A stretch of 64,000 nt of DNA, taken from contig CP099419.1 of assembly GCA_024114885.1 (NCBI GenBank), positions 4,402,001-4,466,000 of the forward strand, given 5' to 3'. The translations under genes were made by a program, and so were the position numbers. How positions within the stretch are numbered: position 1 is the first letter of the stretch; every line of letters starts with the position of its first letter. Under the pieces are notes generated by a model that worked only from the letters and a program-made list of their open reading frames with translations, ran no database searches and was not told the DNA's origin. The DNA comes from Septoria linicola (Eukaryota; Ascomycota; Dothideomycetes; Mycosphaerellales; Mycosphaerellaceae). Positions 43,840-55,023 of this stretch are shown piece by piece.

Positions 43840-44760
43840 TCAGAGAAGGTCCAAGGGCTTCGGCACTATATTCCCCTCAGTCTGCTCTCGAAGATGTGCC
43901 CAATACTTCAGGAACTTTTCAACAGTATCGTAGACTTTGCTATTATAACTCCCATGCTGGAATCCATATCGCCACATCCAACTGCTCTGCTCGGAATGGT
44001 TATGGCAACAAAGAAGAGCGAATGCACCGTCTCCATCGCTCACAGGCCATCTCGACACGTTGATGGCAACAGCAATATCCCAGCCTGCCCTGCCCCAGGT
44101 GTATCCTACAGCATTGTTATGGTCCATAAGGTCCTCATGTCGAAAAGCGGCTACATCATGCCAGTCACCCAGCAAGGGAATGCAAACACGTCGACCTCCA
44201 TGGCTGAGATCGACCTCGGGAAGGAGGTCTTTCTGCTGTTGCATTCGCCAATATGGTAGACCTGGCCCGCTTATAGCGTTCACAAGTGTCGTCAAGTACA
44301 CCAGATCCGCAGGGAGGCTTCAGGGCGTTGGGCGTATGTCATGCTGGTGCTCATTGATCGCATTTTGTATGGAGTTCCACCACTGATCTCTCGCATCAAA
44401 ACCCACAGCTTTGTGTTCAACACCATCCAACCAGTAAGCGGAAAGCGAACCGGCTGAATTTGGAGAATCTTCGAGTAGCAAGGTCTCGGCATCAGAGAAG
44501 CCTACTCCATACTCCTCGAAGAGTTGCTCGTAGGCTTCTGCAATTTCATCGATGGAGTTTGCTGATGTCAATGCTCGCCCCTCTTCCTGCGCTGCATCTA
44601 CCAGGATACGCAGTGCGTTCAGATTCTGTTGCAGTACAGTCTGTTTGAAGTTGCGAAGAGCATCTTCTATGCTCGACCGGCGACTTTGACTTAATTCGGA
44701 CGACAGGTTGAGTCGCTGAAGATCATTGTTAACAGGTCCATCTGCGTAATCGTCTTTCAT
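43840..44760 (-). CDS. Hypothetical protein gene, possibly broken by an in-frame TGA
   Basis: From the Met at 44760 (MKDDYADGP) the frame runs 147 codons to TGA at 44320-44322. It then stays open in the same frame for another 160 codons to 43840. Both halves look like protein: an acidic helical N-terminal half, and a Trp/His-rich C-terminal half (GYTWGRAGWDIAVAINVSRW, SSWMWRYGFQHG). A 63-nt segment starting GTGGAA in the codon for DQW and ending CCTGAAG just after the stop could be a weak in-frame intron. Otherwise this is a nonsense-mutated pseudogene. The family is not recognised. A poly-Leu extension upstream comes from the AAC repeat and is not believed. Confidence 0.45.
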
Positions 44761-44806
44761 TGCGCCTCCGAATGTGACATCACTTATAGCAGGAGGGCGT
44801 GGCAAT

Positions 44807-44827
44807 AACAACAACAACAACAACAAC
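44807..44827. repeat. (AAC)7 microsatellite
   Basis: Seven AAC units just upstream of the gene above. It is the same trinucleotide class as the (CAA)16 repeat at 16772. Confidence 0.9.
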
Positions 44828-45555
44828 GAATTGGGTGTCGTTCGTCAAGTGCGGCGTAATATGCTGCCCCTCCTGCTGAGGTGCCGAGACAAGCCGCCTC
44901 CACGGGCTTGGCTCGTGAATGAGTCTGCTCGTTCGCCCGATACTGTTCCCGGTCACAGGAGTCTGATTATAATTGCGACTATGTTTTATGAGTAATCCAT
45001 AGCTACAAGCCAAAACCTCAATGTTGTGCCCCATGCCTCGTTCGGCAACACGTCTTGTGAGCCGAACTTTGTAGTACTTCATTGCAGGTAGCACATTTGC
45101 CAGAGATCCTCTGCTGTAGAACAGTCAGTGGACTCAAGTCTGAGACGGCAGAGGAAGTCGTCGATAAGGTGTTGGAGTGAAAGATCTAGGAGCGCTTGAT
45201 TCTGAGCACGTCACCCTTGTTGCGTCTCCTGGCTCAATTTCTAGAAGCTCCCATTGAGAGTCAGTCGATTGTGCTAATGGCGTAGATCATCAATGAACTT
45301 GAGCATCGTGGCAACACCAACACAATGCGAGCACTGTCTTTTGCACTGACCGCGACCCCAAAGGTGTTGATGATCTGACCCAGGATTTATAGCCGTGACT
45401 AGGAATTGCGCTTCAGGAGAGAACTTGTGCTCCTGTCAATTGCGAGTCTTCGCACTTGAAGCTGTACACCAACGAGCAGTCATCTGTATACCGTACATCA
45501 ATCATCAAGTCGTATCACATCATTCTATACCAAAATATTGCCGCCAACGAGCACT
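44828..45555. other. Intergenic
   Basis: About 730 bases between the broken gene and the 3' end of the aquaporin gene. No supported feature. Confidence 0.35.
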
Positions 45556-46617
45556 TTACACCCTCGCATCCGGCGAGCGGCTGTGCATGTCATCACTGTG
45601 TCCCTTTCTCTCCAACAGCTCCACACTATCTGTAGTCCGTGGTCGTGCAGGTGCTGTAGGAGCCGCTGGTGCGACATCCGCCGGGTTTTCGGAGTCGTCA
45701 AGGTTCGCCGTCTCGTATTCGAGAAGCTTGATCAGCTTGTACAATAGGACTGCGAGTCCAGCGCCAGCGGCGGGACCGACCCAGTAGACCCATTGTTCAG
45801 AGTCGAAGCCGGCTGTGCCGACGGCGGATGTTGCGACCGAGGGTGCGAAGCTGCGTGCTGGGTTGAGGGAGCCGCCAGTCCAGAAGACGCCTGCAAAGGT
45901 CTTGTCAGGGTGATCAATCATTAATACTTCTCCACTGACTTACCAGTGAGCTCCGCGCTAAAAAGTGCGAGACCAATTCCCACGGGTGCTATGAAGTTGC
46001 CGCTGTGCTTCTCGGCAGCTAACATGAAGATCGTGAAGACCAGCACCGAAGTCAACAGCATTTCGATGATTACGCCCTGTGCAAGTGTCGTTGTATCTGA
46101 CAATGTTGTAGCAACGTTTAGATCTCCTGTAAACAGCGCTTGCACCACCTGGTTCATGTTAGTCGATAGCTAGGTCAGAGGCAGTCAAGGATCAACTCAC
46201 AAATGCTGCAACAATAGCTCCGAGCATCTGCGCAATGAAGAGCAGAGCAGCACGCGTCAAGGTGATAGCTTTGATCAATGCCATTCCAAGAGTGACTGCA
46301 GGGTTGAACAGGCCACCGCTGATGCGGAAGAAGACCCAGGCATTGACAGCTAGCGAGAAGCCGAATGCAAGCGCGGTGTATAGTAATTGTTGCGGTGTCT
46401 TTTGAGGTGCTTCTGTGATGACCGTGTCGCCAGTGTTCGGATTGGAGGAGACATTGGCTGTCTGTGCGCCTGTGAAGGCGAGGAAGAGGAAGAAGAACGT
46501 CCCTACGAACTCTCCGATGATTGCGACAATGTGACCCTTCCAGTGTCGATTGATTGGTAGTCTGTGAACATATTGACTGAACTTGTGGTGCTTCTCGACA
46601 GCGGAATCGGTATTCAT
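45556..46617 (-). CDS. Aquaporin/aquaglyceroporin (MIP family)
   Basis: Three exons (46617-46201, 46148-45944, 45890-45556), with GT-AG introns of 52 and 53 nt, give 318 residues. Both pore motifs are present: FNPAVTLGM after helix 2 and LNPARSFAPS after helix 5. About six membrane helices can be seen (HIVAIIGEFVGTFFFLFLAF; LLYTALAFGFSLAVNAWVF; LLFIAQMLGAIVAAF; VIIEMLLTSVLVFTIFML; APVGIGLALFSAEL; WVYWVGPAAGAGLAVLLYKL). The protein should let water or small solutes cross the plasma membrane or vacuole. The cytosolic C-terminus is Pro/Ala-rich. Intron 1 has a good branch site (GACTAAC). The Met at 46617 is preferred to one six codons earlier. Confidence 0.92.
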
Positions 46618-47416
46618 GGTTGCTGTGAGTCCCAATAACGATCGTTGCTGTGAAGAAAGCAGCAGGGGTGACCCGGAACGCCCATGCTGGGGCGAGGATG
46701 TAGTCCTCTCATCGCCAAGTCTGAAGCTAACATCGCTTTTACCTATTTGGGCAGCTGAACGTCAGATGAGGAATCTGGGAAAGTTGGCACTTAGCTTATT
46801 TTACACTTTCCAGCCCGTGTCGAAGGCGTAGAACAGCCACTTTGTGTGGTGCAGTAAAGCCGAATTTGTGTTAGAAGCGCCTGCGAGTCAGATAGTCAAT
46901 TGGGAAGCTCACGATGACCGTTCTACTGGTGTACGATTGTGGCCGGGAAATTGATGCCGAGGTGGCCGACTGGGCGTTTTCGTGACGCACATTACATCTG
47001 CCATGCGGCTTCTACGATCCGGATATCGGGACGCTGTTCATGGGAGAGTGTCAATCAGTTGACCAGTCTTGTAAGCATGTAAGTGTTGGCGCAAGTTGCA
47101 TACTTGTCTCTGCCCTTGGAATACGCCGTCTACACATGTTAGCGCGATACACACGACACCTCCCGCGGAACTCTAGATGTTGCACGGATTCGAACAACGA
47201 TTAGGCATCTAGGCCGAACTACAAGCCTAAGAACTTGGTTCGATTGGTTCGACGCTTGAGTTGAGACAGTGGCTGGTGCTCCTGATCAGCCTTGGCAGGC
47301 CGACAAGTGGTCCAGCAGCAGGTTTGATACGCTGAACAACGTCTGAGATACTCTAAAAATCTGCAGAGGGATGCTGTTTGAGCGATGCCAATGTGCGCCG
47401 ACGCCTCTGCTTCCGT
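46618..47416. other. Intergenic, aquaporin promoter side
   Basis: About 800 bases. A tRNA T-loop-like string near 47167-47190 was checked and rejected. No gene was recognised. Confidence 0.4.
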
Positions 47417-48305
47417 CTATGCAGTACCTGGATTGTACGCCATAACAATCTTCTGAATCTTGAAGATGGCATCGGTCGCTGGTGGACCAACACTCCAGTT
47501 TGGATCACCGTTGCTACGAGGTAAAAGTCAGTGCGGAAAATGGCATCAATTCGCTGACGACAAGACTCACGACCAGTTGTTCCAAATCCAGTATGCCTTT
47601 GTCGTGGTTGGGACATTCGTGTCGAATGTGTACTGCGGCACATCGTCCACGAAGAAGGATGTCAAGCCGTTGTTCCACTCGATGCTGTACTTGTGCACCT
47701 TGGAAGTGGCGTCAGATGGCACGACACCAGGACCACTGGTGCCAGCCTGTCCGACAGCTTTAGTGTTCTGATTGGTATACCATAGAGCGCGTGACAGGCC
47801 CTGTCTTGTGTATGCTAGTGAGTTGGGATCACTGAGCCATTCGATGTCGGACTCGTGGACACCACCAGAGATTGAAGTATCTCCATCATATGAGAAGATG
47901 CCTGCTCAATCTATCAGAATGTGCGTGCAGGCGGAAGCTGAACATGCTGTCCTACTTACCGTTGCACACGCCAGGAGTCTCTGTCAAGATTGCCCAAGTA
48001 TCGACTCTGGCTGCGCGGATCGTAAATGTGGTTTGGACTTCTGCAGACCAGACGACCTGGTCGTTCTGCTGACCACCAGGAACAAGGAGGTTAAGGAAGC
48101 CACCCTCCACATACGACATGGATGGCTCGAACTCGTGATCCTTGGGCGCCCCCACTGATGTCGTGTCGTTCACTCTTGAATAGTAGTTGGCAAGGCCTGT
48201 TGGAAGAGCAGTTCCTGGAAAGGTGAACGTCGTTGTGCTGGCATACTGGGCCTGGGAAACGCGGGCAGCCGCAAGCACGGCGAAGGCAATTGTAGGAGTA
48301 AGCAT
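47417..48305 (-). CDS. Secreted GH16-like (concanavalin-fold) glycosidase
   Basis: Three exons (48305-47960, 47901-47571, 47513-47417) join in exact phase to 257 residues. The signal peptide is LTPTIAFAVLAAARVSQA. The segment GGVHESDIEWLSDP contains an E-x-D-x-E set as in the active site of GH16 glucanases and transglycosidases. HKYSIEWNNGLTSFFVDD and TKAYWIWNNWSNGDPNWSVGPP are the usual later strands of this fold (W-x(n)-DG/DD, then N-W-S-G-DP). It probably acts outside the cell on beta-glucan-like polymers. The last intron uses GTGAGT and a CGTAG acceptor. The exact subfamily is not known, and Ser after the first Glu is unusual. Confidence 0.82.
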
Positions 48306-49637
48306 GTTGACTGTAGAGTGAGACTTTCCCTTGCCGCACTCAAGTCCAGCTACCAGCTCAGCATATATAAGTATTCGCGTGCTTACCATGCTGCCTTCCT
48401 TCGCGCCCATTAGCACACATAGCATCACCGACTTACATTATGCCAAGCGAGTAGCGAGGCGAAGTATCCAGTACGATGTTGAGTACGATCGGAATCCGCC
48501 CCATACTGGAGTCGAAGCGAACTCAACAGGCATCGCGGCCTAGAGGTGGCTACAACAACTCGGCTGCGTGGTGAGAGATTTTGGATATTGTGAGTGGCTT
48601 CGGAGGAATTGAATCCTTCGAGCAAGAGCGAAGGAATCACCAACGTGATAATGTGCAGTCTTCGCGCTTTCATGTGCTAGTGTCTGGCATGGTAGCATCC
48701 AGGATCCACATTATACTGCTCGAGCTCGCTGAGTCCGGCACGAGCGCCCACTTCGCTTCTGCTTGGCGACCTAAGCGGTGCATTAAGTACTTTGTATAAA
48801 AGGTGGATCAGTACTTTGAGCCTGCCACTTCCGGACATCCTCGCCGGTGCAAGAATGAAGGATTTTTGCAATGCCCTGCGCACAGTCTGGTTGGTTCGAA
48901 AAGCTTGAGTCTGATCTTTCGTTGTTCACTCCCGTGGACAGTCCAAACACCAACGCGGCGGTGGCTTGAGTCCTGGAAGGTTGCTGCTGCCCGCGACTGG
49001 ATGTCAGCGGATCCGAGGTCAACATCTTGTAAAAGAGATATGCTAGATGCTGCGTCAGCCTAACAACGCCTCGTGCTCCGCGTTGTCGCGGTCGCGTTGG
49101 CGATTGAGTGCGCGCTTCGCATCGGAAACATTCGTGTGATCCAGCCGCCTCAGCTCGCGTCTGGAAGACCTCGAGCCTCAATACAGACATCAAACCGAAG
49201 CCATCTCCCTTTTGTCGCTCCCAAAGTGTATTAGGTACGCAACGCGAGCGTAACCTGCGAATGCATCAAAGTATCAGTAGCGCTAACAAATGATAACAAA
49301 CCAATGCCCTTCGGCATGATCTCAAGACCAGCATCACGCTTTTCAGGCGCCTCTTCTGCAGCACTGATTCCAGAAAAACGTTGGGTAGGAGAACAGCAGA
49401 GCGTTTCAAACACAACTTTGAGCCCTACATGCAAATCCTCTTGGCACGATTTTTTGAATAGCCTCTTCGTCATCCACCCGGACTTCAACAGACATTGCAA
49501 AGCACCAGGCACGCAAATTGCTGTCCGTAGACCGCTATCGTTGCCTACAATGATGAGAGTAGCAGCCGTAAGATCTTTTCGTGATGACTTCACACTGAAT
49601 GCACGTTGGTAGAAGGCTTCCAACTTTCCTCTTCGCG
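48306..49637. other. Intergenic, gene-poor
   Basis: 1.3 kb. A TATATAA (48363-48369) about 60 bases upstream of the GH16-like start may be its TATA box (minus strand). Opposing frames of ~100-140 codons at 49231-49647 show no family features. Confidence 0.35.
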
Positions 49638-50140
49638 ATGAGTGCAAATGCCGTCCTTCGACGGTCCAGCCGGGCTAAACAGAGCAGAACACGCGCATCG
49701 TTCGCGGATTCGGACACAGAGAGCTCATCACTATCGGCCAACAAGAGTGCTAGTAGTTTCAAACGCAAGAGAAGCAGGTCTTCCGCCACGACAGCAAAAT
49801 CAGCTGACAGGAAGCCATCCAAGAAGTCGAAGGAGGAAACCACAACTCCTGGACCTGAGACCAAGCCTGACGCCGACAACGAGAGCTCCCAGCCCTCGAA
49901 GAAGTTCACGCAGTGGAGTATTCACTCCAAGTCCTCACGCTACCCAGACTTCAACCACCCGAACCGTCAAGAATGCGAACAAGCTTTCCACGCGCTCAAG
50001 ACCCTCCACCGAGCGAGATGCAGGATGAGATGCATTCTTTGTTGATTGCGCATGGGGGGGCGTGTCCGGCTTGTAGAGGGTGGACGGGGAAGGGGAAGAG
50101 GTGTACGGTGCGTGAGGCTGTTGAGGATGGAACGGGTTAG
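49638..50140 (+). CDS. Short basic hypothetical protein, possibly a truncated HhH-GPD glycosylase start
   Basis: From MSANAVLRRSSRAKQSRTR the frame encodes a basic, Ser/Lys-rich region (nuclear-type KRKRSRSS). It then gives WSIHSKSSRYPDFNHPNRQECEQAFHALKTLH in parts, which recalls the region before the catalytic domain of fungal HhH-GPD base-excision glycosylases. The frame stops at 50045 and the catalytic HhH domain is missing. A second frame over 49913-50140 (PPSEMQDEMHSLLIAHGGACPACRGW) seems to continue the protein after a shift near 50010. So it is either a short gene, a frameshifted gene or a truncated remnant. Low certainty. Confidence 0.35.
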
Positions 50141-50267
50141 CAGTAATAGCGGCAGTGTGTTTGGTGAGAGTATAGAGTCGAACGGACTCCGTGGACTGGT
50201 TGCATTAGACTTGCTTCATCTATCATAAGTGCATACTGGCTGGAACAGCTCCCAACTCTCTATCCCT

Positions 50268-51059
50268 CTAAAAGTCCTTCTTGGGCGCATCACCATCAAC
50301 ATCCCCACTCCCATACTTCCTCACCTGCTCCTTACCAGCAACCTTATCCTTGTCAAAATACGCCACCTCCTCCGAATCCATATGCTTCGCAACCTGATCC
50401 GCCTGCCACTTCTTAAAGCTAAACCCGACACCCTCATGCGAGTAGTCCTTATCATTCGCCTGATCCTTGTGATACTTGACTCTCACGAACCCAGCGTCCT
50501 CACTTCCTGGCTCGAGACTCAGCGTCACCAAAGCATTGATCGTTGCAGTCTTAGGAATGAGCTTGAATGTCCAGCTTTGCTCGTTCTTGAACTGGATCAA
50601 GTTGTCTTCGTTCTTGATGATCTCGTAGCCTTCGTTCTTGGAGGCTTTGAAGAGTTTGGGAAGGGCGAACCATTGCCCGGCCATCTTGTAGCGGTCGTTG
50701 GCGTAGACGAATTGATCGTCGTAGACGCAGTCGGGTGTGTAGCGCTCGACACGCTTGATGGTGGGTTCGCAGGAGTAGAGGGCGATGATGTCGTCGATGA
50801 GGGCTTGACGAGCGGCGGAGAGAGGGATTGATTGGGACGGGTTGGGCTTCATGTCTTCTGTTGTTGTAGTCTGGCGGACTTCGTGCTGCTCGCCCGGAGC
50901 ATTAGCTGGAGCGCCGGTTGCGCCAACGCTGGTGGATGCCATTCTGGTAGGTGTGTAGGGTGGTGCTTTGTAGGCTGAGTAGAGTGGCCTAGCTGTTCTG
51001 AGAGATGCTGTTTTCGTAGTTTGCGCGAAAAGTGGAATGAGCCTCTTGGTTGATTGCAT
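50268..51059 (-). CDS. Conserved fungal protein with probable mitochondrial leader
   Basis: A single exon of 263 residues. The N-terminus (MQSTKRLIPLFAQTTKTASL, Arg/Ser/Thr-rich, no acids) looks like a mitochondrial targeting sequence. The central part (LIDDIIALYSCEPTIKRVERYTPDCVYDDQFVYANDRYKMAGQWFALPKLFK in pieces) recalls an NTF2/SnoaL-like alpha+beta cone fold. The later part, GFVRVKYHKDQANDKDYSHEGVGFSFKKW, is strongly patterned. I know it as a conserved ascomycete protein without an assigned role. An inner Met (MASTSVG) could produce a cytosolic form. Confidence 0.75.
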   Translation of the reverse strand: MQSTKRLIPLFAQTTKTASLRTARPLYSAYKAPPYTPTRMASTSVGATGAPANAPGEQHEVRQTTTTEDMKPNPSQSIPLSAARQALIDDIIALYSCEPTIKRVERYTPDCVYDDQFVYANDRYKMAGQWFALPKLFKASKNEGYEIIKNEDNLIQFKNEQSWTFKLIPKTATINALVTLSLEPGSEDAGFVRVKYHKDQANDKDYSHEGVGFSFKKWQADQVAKHMDSEEVAYFDKDKVAGKEQVRKYGSGDVDGDAPKKDF

Positions 51060-51724
51060 GAATAAATGTTTACTTGAACCTGTGGCTGCAGGATGTGATC
51101 ATATATCATCGAAACACGTAGAGTGCATGATCCTCTCTATCGACGCGTCGTTGTGACGTGTAATGAGCTTTGCATAGCCCTCGTCCAGCAGTGGCGTGTA
51201 GGCGGACATATCGGAGCTCCGAGAGATCCTCAGCTCTGCTCATCGTCACGACTGTCTGGGTTAGCATGATTGATGGTGTGAACTCGAGCCACGCCGAGAC
51301 GTCTGAGATTGCGATGTTGATGTCAAGAACGATGATGTTTCGGGATGGTTCATCCATGGAACACTTGGCACAATTGTTAGGGTTGACTAAACTTACTTCT
51401 GGGACGACGGCGACATATCAGTGGACATCTCAAGCAGGATATCAATCAGTCAGTCGACTCAGATGTGGGCTGCTGTATTGTTTGTAAATTGTCAAGATTT
51501 TTGTCCAAAACTCACGCGTGTCATCAAGAATATCTGAATTCACAATTTTGCTGAAATTGGCCTTGATCAGGAAAGTGTCTGCCCACTGCGGGTCTCCTTT
51601 GATCAAGTACCGACTGTAAACAAGGACGGGACATTCGCTGGCATAGACTGGCGAGTCAAGCGCTACACATAGCGGTCTACATCATGCATCCATCGCCTCT
51701 CTCCGTTACTCTACCTCGCCTTCC
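51060..51724. other. Intergenic
   Basis: 665 bases. An 83-codon minus frame at 51106-51357 might be an exon but could not be linked to others. Nothing else was recognised. Confidence 0.35.
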
Positions 51725-53268
51725 CTACCCACCACGCCCACCAACATACTCCATCCTCCCATGCGCATCAGTCGTCCACCAGCCATCAGTCCAGCCTCTC
51801 CAATTGCCCCACAGTCCCTTAGTACTCGCAGCCTTCACAGTACTCGTGCCTACTAGACGGTACGTCGAAGTGTAGGTGAGGACTTTCGTTGTTGTGCTTG
51901 GCTTGCTGCCGTATCCTGCTGGGATCATCGACGTGGAGGTGACTCGCTTTGTGGTTGTGATGGTTCTTGTTGTTGGCTTGGGGGTGTTGATCTGGTATGC
52001 TGGTGGCGTGCTGGAAGTGGAAGATGTGGTTTTCGAGGTTGTGGTGCATTCTGATGTGCTAGAAGTGGACGTTGTGCTTGACGAGCTCTTCGTGCTGTAG
52101 GAAGCTTGCGTGCTCGACGAAGCTTGTGTGCTATACGATGCGTGCGTACTCGATGAGCTCTTTGTTTCATACGAAGGCTGCAAACTAGCAGCTGATGACG
52201 AGCTAGATGTCCTACTGTTTGTCACGCTCGTGGAGGAGCTTTCCGATGAGACTGCGCTGCTGCTGCTACTTTGACTTGAAGTACTGGAGAACTTGGTGCT
52301 CGTGCTCGATGGCTTCACGCTGGAGCTGGCCTTACCAACCGCAGCATCCGGACTCTTGAGAAGCTGAATGCTCTGCCACTTGCCTGATTGATCTGTCCAG
52401 TTGTATGCATACGCAGGATTGTAGTTGTGGATCGTTACTTTGCGAACGAACCTGCAGCCCGCGTCAGGCGCTGTCTCGTAGAAAGGAGTCTCGCTTACAG
52501 TACTTACATCGTGTACGGCCCGCCATTGACATCAGTCTCGCCGCCCGCCCATGCTTTTGTACCAGCATTCTGACCTGGATCGCCACCAGCCCAGATCCCA
52601 AGCTGGAATCTCGACGGCGTCTGAGGATACTGATAGCTGCCACTATCGCCTGAAGAGTGGATATACTCATGCGTGCGGACAGTTCTACCATCGAGTCCCC
52701 ACTTCAGATTTGCTTTCCGCCACTCCACGCTGTAAGTATGAAAGGTCTCCTGCGGTTCCGAGACATCAAAGTACAAGCCACGATCATAGTTCTCGGTGAT
52801 GCCTTTGCCGAAGTAGTTGTTCTGTCCGATGCCTGCTGCAGCTTCAGAAAAGCCGAAATTGTTGCCCGAGAACTCGAAGTCAATCTCGTCGAAGTCGTCT
52901 GACATGAGTACTGCGCTGGAGATCATGCCGGTTCCGTTGGCGACGCGCATTTCTATTTCTACTTTGCCGAAGAAGATGAAGAAGTTCGTCCACAGCTGTG
53001 GAGCATCGTATCGTTTGTTGTAGGTAAATTCTGCTCCATCTGGGCCGAAATTGATCGTTGCGTAGTCTGATACCGTCCACTCTTTTGGGATGGCCTTGAT
53101 CTTCGTGAAGTCGATCTCGTACTTGCTAGTAAGTAGACCAGGGTTGGGAGGACACGCGCCAGTATTGTTCTTGATTGGATTGCATGGCCAGAACTGTCCG
53201 TCCTCTCGTTGAGCTAGTGCAAAGCTCGAAAGACCCAGTAGTGCGCCGAGGAATGCTATGCCGTACAT
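51725..53268 (-). CDS. GH16 Crh1-type cell-wall transglycosidase
   Basis: Two exons (53268-52508 and 52451-51725), with a 56-nt intron, give 495 residues. The signal peptide is YGIAFLGALLGLSSFALA. The catalytic motif DEIDFEFSG is exact for the chitin-glucan crosslinking Crh family, followed by YSVEWRKANLKWGLDG and MFVRKVTIHNYNPAYAYNW. The C-terminal ~200 residues are Ser/Thr-rich with short direct repeats (SSSSTQASYSTK-like) and form a glycosylated stalk. Unlike many Crh proteins, no hydrophobic GPI signal ends the protein; it stops in a Gly-rich stretch (GGRGG). It should link chitin to beta-glucan in the wall. The start at 53268 is set by the leader. Confidence 0.9.
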
Positions 53269-53441
53269 GCTTGAGTCAGTGGTAGCGCAGTACGAAATTC
53301 GAGATCTGCTGTTCAAAGTCAACACTACCCAAGACGACAAAGGAAGCTGTCAAGTTCTGGAGTGTACTGCGTTCGGATTGTGATGATACAAAGGCTCGCG
53401 TATGTTCTTTCAAGAAAGCTAATTAGTGGCTTCATGCATGT

Positions 53442-55023
53442 CTAAGTTGACAAGACGCAATTGACAGAATTGGTGCGCAAAAAGACATTCTTCACTGGAT
53501 CGTAGGTGATCTCGAGCCCAGGAGCGACCAATCTGTCGTATGAGTACTGCGTGGATTTGTCTTCTAAGAAGCTCTGCACACCGATCGTACCGTATCTGCC
53601 GGTGTTCAAGGGCGTCTCTCCATTAGCCTGATAGTATGTGAAGATGGCAACGCCCGGCTCTGCTTCCTGGAAAGTCGCAATGAAGTGATAGTATCCAGTA
53701 GACTGCGAGTAGAGGCTAGTATACCACTCGAAAGAGACATTTCTGTTCGGCGAAGATCCAGAGACCTCGTAGTAGAGGCCTTGCGCCGTGCCTTGCGCAA
53801 TGAAGAGGTCGTTCCAGTATGGCAGGAAGACAGTGTCTGGCAGACCCCAATCATCGTTGCTATTCATTCTTGGCAGCTGGGAGTTATCGAAGGAGTAGTG
53901 ATCGATGCTGCCAGTGTCGTCACTCAATGCAATCCAGCCATTGACGGACACAACCAAGCTGCTGCTCCGAACTCCGAAGGCCTCGATCTCGAAAGGTAGT
54001 TCCACGGGGTAACGCTCGTCGTCAAAGTCCTGCGTGGCTAGACCTTCTGCATTGACGCCAGTCAAAGGTGTTGGACTAGCCAGCACTACTGTAGGCTCTC
54101 CAAACTGCTGTCCAATCAATACCGTAGTTGTTTCGACAAGCGTCGAAGTGACCAATGGGGTCTCAGTAAAGAGAGACTGCACTGTTCGCGTGGACGTTGC
54201 TATTCTTGTCACCACAGGATGAATCGTAGTGGTATTCGCATAGTACCGATATGGCTGCACTGTACCAGTGGCAGTGAATAGATTGACGAGTGTGGTGTTG
54301 GATGACTGTGTTGTGCGCACAGTAATAGTTGATGTCGATATAGGTAAGCTCATGCAACTGCAACCAGAGGAGATCGCGTCGTCCGCAGCATTCTCGAGAG
54401 CTGGAGGAAGGTCATGAGGATGTCTCCAGCCGCCATGGGGACCTGAGTGGAAGCCAGGACGCCATTGCGGCTTTCCTCCCCAGCCCCAGAATTGGCGCTT
54501 GACAGGCTGAGATATATTTTGCGCTGCACTGGAGTTACCGCAGATTGTGGCTGTAGAAGTAATCGTGGTGTAAGAGACACTCATTGGAGCTGTGGTCGTC
54601 AAACCTCCTCGAGTAATAGTTTGGGTGTTGTTCGAAAATACTGTCGTAGTGGAGCTGTTTCCAGTGACAGTGACCAGGGGCAGCTGGATGGCAGAGGCGC
54701 TGGCAGTCCAGGTGACTGTCGCTGCCGTGCTGGCGAGGCTGATCGTGGCGTATGCATATTCAGTTGATGTTTCGGTAACGGTTTGTGCCTGTGACTGGTC
54801 AGAGCGAGGCGACTAAAAGCTGGTGAGGAAAGCTTACAGTTAAGCCCAAGACAGAAGAGCAAAGCTCACTTGCAGCATCGTATGTTCGCAACGCCGAGAC
54901 ATATGGTGCTGCTGCTCTGCATGTGTCATTGTAACTGCCTCGGCCACCTGGCTGGCGCCATGGAGGCTGAGCAACCGCGCTTGAAGTTAGCAAGACTGCC
55001 ACTGCGAGATAGATGCTCGCCAT
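53442..55023 (-). CDS. Secreted Thr/Ser-rich protein with C-terminal NIDO-like globular domain
   Basis: Two exons (55023-54838 and 54794-53442) give 512 residues. The leader ASIYLAVAVLLTSSAVA is a signal peptide. The first exon has paired Cys (DTCRAAAPYVSAL, SELCSSVLG). A Thr/Ser-rich stalk follows (TSTITVRTTQSS and similar), with a GWGGKPQWRPGFHSGPHGG insert. The C-terminal ~220 residues (LPFEIEAFGVRSSSLVVSVNGWIALSDD, LPYWNDLF, FEWYTSLYSQSTGYYHFIATFQE, GVAIFTYYQ in pieces) have the look of a NIDO-like extracellular sandwich domain found in surface proteins. No GPI tail. I infer a cell-wall or adhesion role; no enzyme motif is seen. Confidence 0.75.

Noticed and set aside
47160..47200. GGATTCGAAC string resembling a tRNA T loop
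   Set aside because: The flanking bases do not form a T stem and no acceptor or anticodon stem could be built around it.
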